Shown here: piece after piece, positions 1 through 6,526 of the stretch
How positions within the stretch are numbered: the first letter of the stretch is position 1
Layout: every line of letters begins with the position of its first letter
Assembly: GCA_031255425.1 (NCBI GenBank)
Contig: JAIRSN010000273.1
Location: forward strand, 1 to 6,526
Reading direction: 5' to 3'
DNA: 6,526 bases
Origin: Dysgonamonadaceae bacterium
GTDB lineage: Bacteria; Bacteroidota; Bacteroidia; Bacteroidales; Azobacteroidaceae
The notes under the pieces: model-generated
What the model saw: the letters and a program-made list of their open reading frames with translations, nothing else
Told to the model about the DNA's origin: nothing
Databases searched by the model: none
Made by a program: the position numbers and the translations under genes

Positions 1-81
1 CTATAAGAATAAAAGCAAGCGTCAATTTTTTGAACGGATGTTATTTTATAATAATACATGTTTATCCGGGAAAACATTCCA

Positions 82-97
82 TTCGATTATTATCGAA
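82..97. repeat. Small perfect hairpin upstream of the operon
   Basis: TTCGAT (82-87) and ATCGAA (92-97) are perfect inverted repeats around a 4-nt TATT loop. The stem is short and no T run follows, so an intrinsic terminator is unlikely. It lies about 66 nt upstream of the -33 box and could be a protein-binding dyad or chance. Confidence 0.3.
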
Positions 98-118
98 CAG
101 ATTAATAAATCCATTGAT

Positions 119-137
119 CCCGGTTACCCGGACCCGG
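119..137. repeat. Three CCCGG direct repeats upstream of the promoter
   Basis: CCCGG occurs at 119-123, 127-131 and 133-137, a GC-rich island in an otherwise AT-rich leader, ending 25 nt before the -33 box. A complementary CCGGG at 66-70 could pair with any copy. The remainder of bases 1-243 shows no convincing gene: the one open frame there is AT-driven and runs into atpD. Function is unknown. Confidence 0.3.
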
Positions 138-162
138 AAAGCAAAAATAAGCAAAGTTATTC

Positions 163-192
163 TTGTTATTTCTTCAATAAATAGTACTTTTG
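163..192 (+). promoter_or_regulatory. Probable Bacteroidota-type promoter of the atp operon
   Basis: A TTG at 163-165 is followed, after exactly 19 nt, by TACTTTTG at 185-192, which fits the Bacteroidota primary-sigma consensus of a -33 TTG/TTTG and a -7 TAnnTTTG box. Transcription would start a few bases past the -7 box, near 196-202, leaving an AT-rich leader of roughly 42-48 nt before atpD. It is the only good match in the upstream region and it faces the operon. The motif and spacing are seen directly; promoter function is inferred. Confidence 0.7.
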
Positions 193-231
193 TGAAATTT
201 AAAATAACAAAATACAGATACAATAGTTTAA

Positions 232-1749
<1,518 letters not shown>

Positions 1750-1755
1750 ATCAAC

Positions 1756-1989
1756 ATGGAATTAGCGATTATTTCCCCCGAAAAAACATTTTATTCAGGC
1801 AAGGCGGAGTCGGTGATGTTGCCCGGTCTGAAAGGCTCGTTCACCATTCTGGAACGCCATGCGCCGATCATCTCCGGATTGGGCAAGGGAACGCTCTCCT
1901 ACCGCAACGGCGGGGAATCGGTCGCCATTCCGATCGGCGGCGGGTTTGTGGAAGCTAAAAATAATATCGTTACCGTTTGTGTCGAATAA
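1756..1989 (+). CDS. atpC: F1Fo ATP synthase subunit epsilon, short form without C-terminal helices
   Basis: Epsilon is part of the rotor and joins gamma to the c-ring. This copy is 77 aa and consists of the N-terminal beta-sandwich only: it opens with the family pattern MELAIISPEKTFYSG, has the LPGLKGSFTILERHAPIIS region at about 22-40, and closes with GGGFVEAKNNIVTVCVE. The two-helix C-terminal domain that inhibits ATP hydrolysis in E. coli epsilon (139 aa) is missing. The stop TAA is clean and a separate gene starts 5 nt later. The downstream coding sequence is a membrane protein in another frame, so this is not a recent frameshift. Short epsilons are usual in Bacteroidales. It sits 6 nt after atpD. 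Confidence 0.95.
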   Translation: MELAIISPEKTFYSGKAESVMLPGLKGSFTILERHAPIISGLGKGTLSYRNGGESVAIPIGGGFVEAKNNIVTVCVE

Positions 1990-1993
1990 CCCC

Positions 1994-2382
1994 ATGACTA
2001 AAAGCAGCCGATACATAGCCTGTCTGGTACTCCTTAATCTGGTATTAACGGTGGGTTTGATGCTTTTTCGGTCGTCGGTTTTCACGGATTCCCGGCCTTA
2101 TACAGGAGCAGGCGTTGCGATAGCCTTCTTCTTTTTTTATGAAATAGCCGTTATCCTGCTTACGCAAAAGAAAACCGTTACGCCCCGCCAATCCGTCAAT
2201 CTTTTCTTAGGACTGAAAGCAGGAAAAATCGTTTTGTCGCTGGTGTTTGTCACCCTTTATGCGCTTGTCGTTAAGGTAGAAGTGAAACGGTTTGTGCTGG
2301 TCTTCGTTTTGCTTTACTTTATTTACCTGCTGTTCGATACGATTTATTTGACAAAGAATGAAAAAAAAGAGAAAACAATAAA

Positions 2383-2386
<4 letters not shown>
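1994..2386 (+). CDS. Small four-helix membrane protein of the atp operon (AtpI-like by position and topology)
   Basis: I do not recognise the family with certainty. The protein is 130 aa, strongly hydrophobic, with four predicted membrane helices at about 8-26, 38-57, 68-94 and 99-119, short loops and a lysine-rich tail (KNEKKEKTIK). Charged residues sit in or at the edges of the helices: Glu50 at the end of FFFFYE in helix 2, Lys76 and Lys79 in FLGLKAGKIV in helix 3, and Asp115 in helix 4. The frame stays open upstream to an ATG at 1859, but the ATG at 1994 is preferred because it lies just after the atpC stop and avoids a 131-nt overlap. Its end overlaps the atpB start in ATGA, implying coupled translation. 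E. coli-type operons carry atpI (about 126 aa, four helices) in the same place before atpB, so a role in Fo or c-ring assembly, or in Mg2+ supply, is a reasonable inference. It is not shown by any motif. Confidence 0.85.
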
Positions 2387-3835
<1,449 letters not shown>

Positions 3836-3849
3836 AATTCAACGTTACT

Positions 3850-4341
3850 ATGTCACTATTAACCCCCGATCCCGGATTATTGTTCTGGATGCTTGTGTCC
3901 TTCGGAATTGTATTCTTCGTGCTGGCAAAGTACGGATTTCCAATCATCGTCAAGATGGTCGACGAGCGGAAAGCCTACATCGACCGGTCGTTGGAATCCG
4001 CCCGGCAAGCAACCGAACGATTGCAGGGAATCCAAGAAGAGAGTGAACGAATACTGGCTGAAGCGCGGGAGGAACAGGTACGCATCCTGAAAGAAACAAA
4101 CGAGATGCGTGTGAAAATAATCAACGACGCGAAAGACTTGGCGCACCTGGAAACAGGCAAGATCATGGAAGAAGCCAAACGAAGTATTCAGAAAGAGAAA
4201 GAAACGGCAATGCGTGATATTCACAGTCAGATAGCGGCGCTTTCGATCAGTATTGCGGAAAAAATCCTCCGTAAAAACCTCGACAACAAACCCGCTCAAT
4301 TAGACCTGGCGAATAAATTGCTTCAGGAAATAAGTAATTAG
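3850..4341 (+). CDS. atpF: F1Fo ATP synthase subunit b (stator stalk)
   Basis: Subunit b links the membrane sector to delta and alpha and stops the head from rotating. The 163-aa protein has a short N-terminal segment, one membrane helix at about 10-27 (LLFWMLVSFGIVFFVLAKYG), the conserved Arg40 at the neck (E. coli Arg36) and then a long, highly charged helix from about 36 to 140 that would form the coiled coil. The C-terminal part (ALSISIAEKILRKNL, about 130-144) is the usual delta-binding region. Length matches typical b subunits (156-170 aa). Only one b gene is present, so a b2 homodimer is expected. It begins 85 nt after atpE, past the stem-loop, and ends 2 nt before atpH. Confidence 0.96.
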   Translation: MSLLTPDPGLLFWMLVSFGIVFFVLAKYGFPIIVKMVDERKAYIDRSLESARQATERLQGIQEESERILAEAREEQVRILKETNEMRVKIINDAKDLAHLETGKIMEEAKRSIQKEKETAMRDIHSQIAALSISIAEKILRKNLDNKPAQLDLANKLLQEISN

Positions 4342-4343
4342 CT

Positions 4344-4862
4344 ATGATTTCAACACGATATGCACGGGCTATTTACGAGTACGCTTCCGAACAGGGGAGC
4401 GAAGCAATCCTGCACGAAGAATTGCGCGTTCTGGTAAACAGTTTTGCAATGTATCCCGCGATGCGGAAAGTAATGGACAACCCCATCGTTCCACACGAAT
4501 TGAAGGTGAAACTCCTGACCGCCGCCTCGGGGATTCAGGTACACGAAACATTAAAGCAAGTCTTCCTTACGGTGGTCGGGCGGGGAAGATCCGACTATAT
4601 GGAGAACATTGCGTTGATGTACGACGAGATATACCGGAATGTCAAAGGAATAATAACAGCTCAGTTAACGACGGTTGAACCGGCTGATGAGCAGATGAAA
4701 AAGGCGCTTGCCCGGTTGATCTCCGCGGCGACAACGCAGCAGGTAGAGTTTCAGACAAAGACAGACCCGGACATCATCGGCGGATTTGTGCTGGAAATAG
4801 GCGATCAACGGCTGGATGCAAGCGTGAAAGAACAATTACGAATTATTGGTTACGGATTATGA
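4344..4862 (+). CDS. atpH: F1Fo ATP synthase subunit delta (OSCP homologue)
   Basis: Delta sits on top of F1 and ties the alpha N-termini to the b stalk. The 172-aa protein opens with the family motif [12 protein letters not shown] (3-14), continues as the helical N-terminal domain to about 100, and ends with [12 protein letters not shown] (102-113) and the signature [20 protein letters not shown] (141-160). The N-terminus is short: the motif starts at residue 3, but no in-frame ATG lies upstream before the atpF stop. It starts 2 nt after atpF and its stop overlaps the atpA start as ATGA (4859-4862), so translation is probably coupled. Confidence 0.95.
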   Translation: MISTRYARAIYEYASEQGSEAILHEELRVLVNSFAMYPAMRKVMDNPIVPHELKVKLLTAASGIQVHETLKQVFLTVVGRGRSDYMENIALMYDEIYRNVKGIITAQLTTVEPADEQMKKALARLISAATTQQVEFQTKTDPDIIGGFVLEIGDQRLDASVKEQLRIIGYGL

Positions 4863-6439
4863 ATGATATAAAAGCAAGTGAAGTTTCGGCTGTTTTGAAA
4901 ATGCAGTTAGAGGGCATTGATACCCGCGTGAAATTTGCAGAAGTCGGGAAAGTGTTGCAGGTAAGCGACGGCGTCGTCCGCATTTTCGGGCTAAGCAACG
5001 CAGAAGCCGGCGAACTCCTTCAGTTCGACAACGGCGAAATGGCGGTAGTGATGAACCTGGAAGAAGACAATGTCGGTGCGGTCCTTTTCGGGGCGACCGA
5101 TAGCATAAAAGAAGGCGATAATGTAAAACGCACCAAGCGAATCGCCTCCATCCCGATGGGCGAAGGCATGTTGGGACGGGTCGTCAACCCGCTGGGACAG
5201 CCTTTGGACGGGAAAGGACCGCTCTCCGGTGAGTTGATGGACATGCCGCTGGAACGGAAAGCGCCGGGCGTGATCTTTCGCCAACCGGTGAACGAACCGT
5301 TGCAAACCGGACTGAAAGCCATCGACGCCATGATTCCCATCGGCCGCGGCCAACGGGAACTGATCATCGGCGACCGGCAAACCGGCAAAACAGCCATCGG
5401 CATCGACACCATTATCAACCAAAGAGCCTGCTACGAAGCCGGGGACCCGGTTTACTGTATCTATGTCGCCATCGGACAAAAAGGATCCACGGTGGCGGGA
5501 ATCGTGAACACCCTGAAGGAACACGGAGCGATGGATTATACCATCGTGGTCAACGCGACCGCTTCCGACCCTGCGGCGTTGCAGTTCTACGCCCCCTTTG
5601 CAGGCGCGGCTATCGGCGAATATTTCCGGGATACCGGGCGCCACGCGTTGGTTATCTACGACGATTTGTCCAAGCAGGCCGTTGCTTACCGGGAGGTGTC
5701 GCTGATCCTTCGCCGGCCTTCCGGACGGGAAGCGTATCCGGGCGATATTTTTTACCTCCATTCCCGGCTGTTGGAACGTGCCGCGAAAATCATCAGCAAC
5801 GACGAGATTGCCGCCGGAATGAACGACTTGCCGGAAAACCTGAAAAAGAAAGTCAAAGGAGGAGGCTCTCTTACGGCGTTGCCCATCATCGAAACACAGG
5901 CGGGAGACATCTCCGCTTATATACCGACCAACGTTATTTCGATTACCGACGGTCAGATATTCCTCGAAACCGGACTGTTCAATGCCGGTATCCGCCCGGC
6001 GGTGAACGTGGGTATTTCCGTGTCGCGTGTGGGTGGAAACGCTCAGATCAAAGCCATGAAAAAAGTGGCAGGCACCCTGAAAACCGACCAGGCGCAATAC
6101 CGCGAGCTGGAAGCGTTTACCAAGTTCGGTGGCGACATGGACGCCGTGACGCGCGCCACGCTGGACAAAGGACGCAAGAACGCGGAACTGTTGATTCAAC
6201 CGCAATACAAGCCGATCCCCGTTGAAGAAGAAATTGCGGCGATTTACGCGGGAACGCAGGGCTTGCTTTCCGGTGTCCCGGTAGAGAAAGTCCGCGATTT
6301 TGAAGCTGCTTTCCGGAATGTGCTGGAAATGAAACACCGCGAAGACGTCTTGAACAGGCTCAAAAAAGGAGTATTGGACGAAGACGTGGAAGAAAAGCTG
6401 AAGAAAACGGCCACGGATCTTGCTAAGAATTACAAGTGA
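4859..6439 (+). CDS. atpA: F1Fo ATP synthase subunit alpha
   Basis: Alpha alternates with beta in the F1 head and carries the non-catalytic nucleotide sites (526 aa; E. coli 513). The N-terminal helix (about 3-20) is the delta-binding part, followed by the barrel ([17 protein letters not shown], 29-45). The P-loop GDRQTGKT is at 171-178, the Walker B region VIYDD ends near 269, [17 protein letters not shown] is at 294-310, and the arginine finger is Arg390 in SVSRVGG (E. coli Arg376). Between RAAK and GGGSLTALP lies a longer loop (about 311-334, [20 protein letters not shown]) than in E. coli, seven residues more by my alignment, which I associate with Bacteroidota. The helical C-terminal domain is complete and ends DLAKNYK. 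The start is fixed by the ATGA overlap with atpH. Confidence 0.98.
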   Translation: MNDIKASEVSAVLKMQLEGIDTRVKFAEVGKVLQVSDGVVRIFGLSNAEAGELLQFDNGEMAVVMNLEEDNVGAVLFGATDSIKEGDNVKRTKRIASIPMGEGMLGRVVNPLGQPLDGKGPLSGELMDMPLERKAPGVIFRQPVNEPLQTGLKAIDAMIPIGRGQRELIIGDRQTGKTAIGIDTIINQRACYEAGDPVYCIYVAIGQKGSTVAGIVNTLKEHGAMDYTIVVNATASDPAALQFYAPFAGAAIGEYFRDTGRHALVIYDDLSKQAVAYREVSLILRRPSGREAYPGDIFYLHSRLLERAAKIISNDEIAAGMNDLPENLKKKVKGGGSLTALPIIETQAGDISAYIPTNVISITDGQIFLETGLFNAGIRPAVNVGISVSRVGGNAQIKAMKKVAGTLKTDQAQYRELEAFTKFGGDMDAVTRATLDKGRKNAELLIQPQYKPIPVEEEIAAIYAGTQGLLSGVPVEKVRDFEAAFRNVLEMKHREDVLNRLKKGVLDEDVEEKLKKTATDLAKNYK

Positions 6440-6470
6440 TGAAAACATTCACCGCTCATTACTCATCGTC

Positions 6471-6526
6471 ATGGCTTCACTGAAAGAAATAAAAGGACAG
6501 ATTGCTTCCGTCAAATCTACGCAGAA
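6471..6526 (+). CDS. atpG: F1Fo ATP synthase subunit gamma, N-terminal fragment (cut by window end)
   Basis: Only 18 full codons are visible, reading MASLKEIKGQIASVKSTQ. This matches the conserved gamma start (MASLKEI..RI.SVKST..), the first part of the N-terminal helix that forms the rotor's coiled coil in the alpha3beta3 head. Its position straight after atpA is where gamma is expected. The 31-nt gap from atpA has no Shine-Dalgarno. The rest lies beyond the window. Confidence 0.93.
   Translation, partial: MASLKEIKGQIASVKSTQ

Noticed and set aside
1859..1993. Upstream extension of the small membrane protein
   Set aside because: It would overlap atpC by 131 nt and add a basic, unrelated segment. 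ATG 1994 gives a protein starting directly at the first membrane helix.
4991..6448. 485-codon open frame on the minus strand antisense to atpA
   Set aside because: Long antisense frames arise from codon bias opposite a highly conserved gene. The translation is rich in Phe, His, Arg and Val with no domain, and atpA is certain.

Overview
The window is almost entirely one operon on the + strand, encoding an F-type (F1Fo) ATP synthase. The gene order is atpD (beta), atpC (epsilon), an unnamed four-helix membrane protein, atpB (a), atpE (c), atpF (b), atpH (delta), atpA (alpha), and the first 18 codons of atpG (gamma), cut by the window edge. This order, with the beta-epsilon pair first, is the one known from Bacteroidales. 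Other traits agree with Bacteroidota, probably Bacteroidales: a beta subunit with a ~27-residue insertion, an epsilon subunit reduced to its N-terminal barrel, an a subunit with a long exported N-terminal region, start codons without Shine-Dalgarno sequences, and an upstream promoter matching the Bacteroidota sigma-factor pattern (TTG, 19 nt, TAnnTTTG). Genus cannot be decided from the sequence alone.

Layout. Bases 1-243 are AT-rich and non-coding as far as I can tell. They hold a small hairpin, three CCCGG repeats and, at 163-192, the likely operon promoter. Bases 244-1989 encode the catalytic beta subunit and the short epsilon subunit, 6 nt apart. Bases 1994-3489 encode the small membrane protein and the a subunit, joined by an ATGA overlap. 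The c-subunit gene (3519-3764) stands alone between two non-coding gaps: a ~90% A/T leader before it and, immediately after it, a strong stem-loop followed by a T run. Bases 3850-6439 encode b, delta and alpha with 2-nt spacing and a 4-nt ATGA overlap, and gamma begins 31 nt further on.

Function. Subunits a, b and c form the membrane sector: protons pass through half-channels in a and are carried by Glu66 of each c subunit around the c-ring. Gamma and epsilon form the rotating stalk, b and delta the stator, and alpha3beta3 the catalytic head. Key residues are present in every full-length subunit: P-loops in alpha and beta, the beta catalytic Glu187, the alpha arginine finger Arg390, Arg284 in a and Glu66 in c. 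The enzyme therefore looks functional and proton-coupled. I found no mobile elements, CRISPR arrays, tRNA or rRNA genes. Nothing points to a wholly new system. The parts least explained are the unnamed membrane protein, the structured RNA after atpE and the lineage-specific remodelling of beta, epsilon and a.
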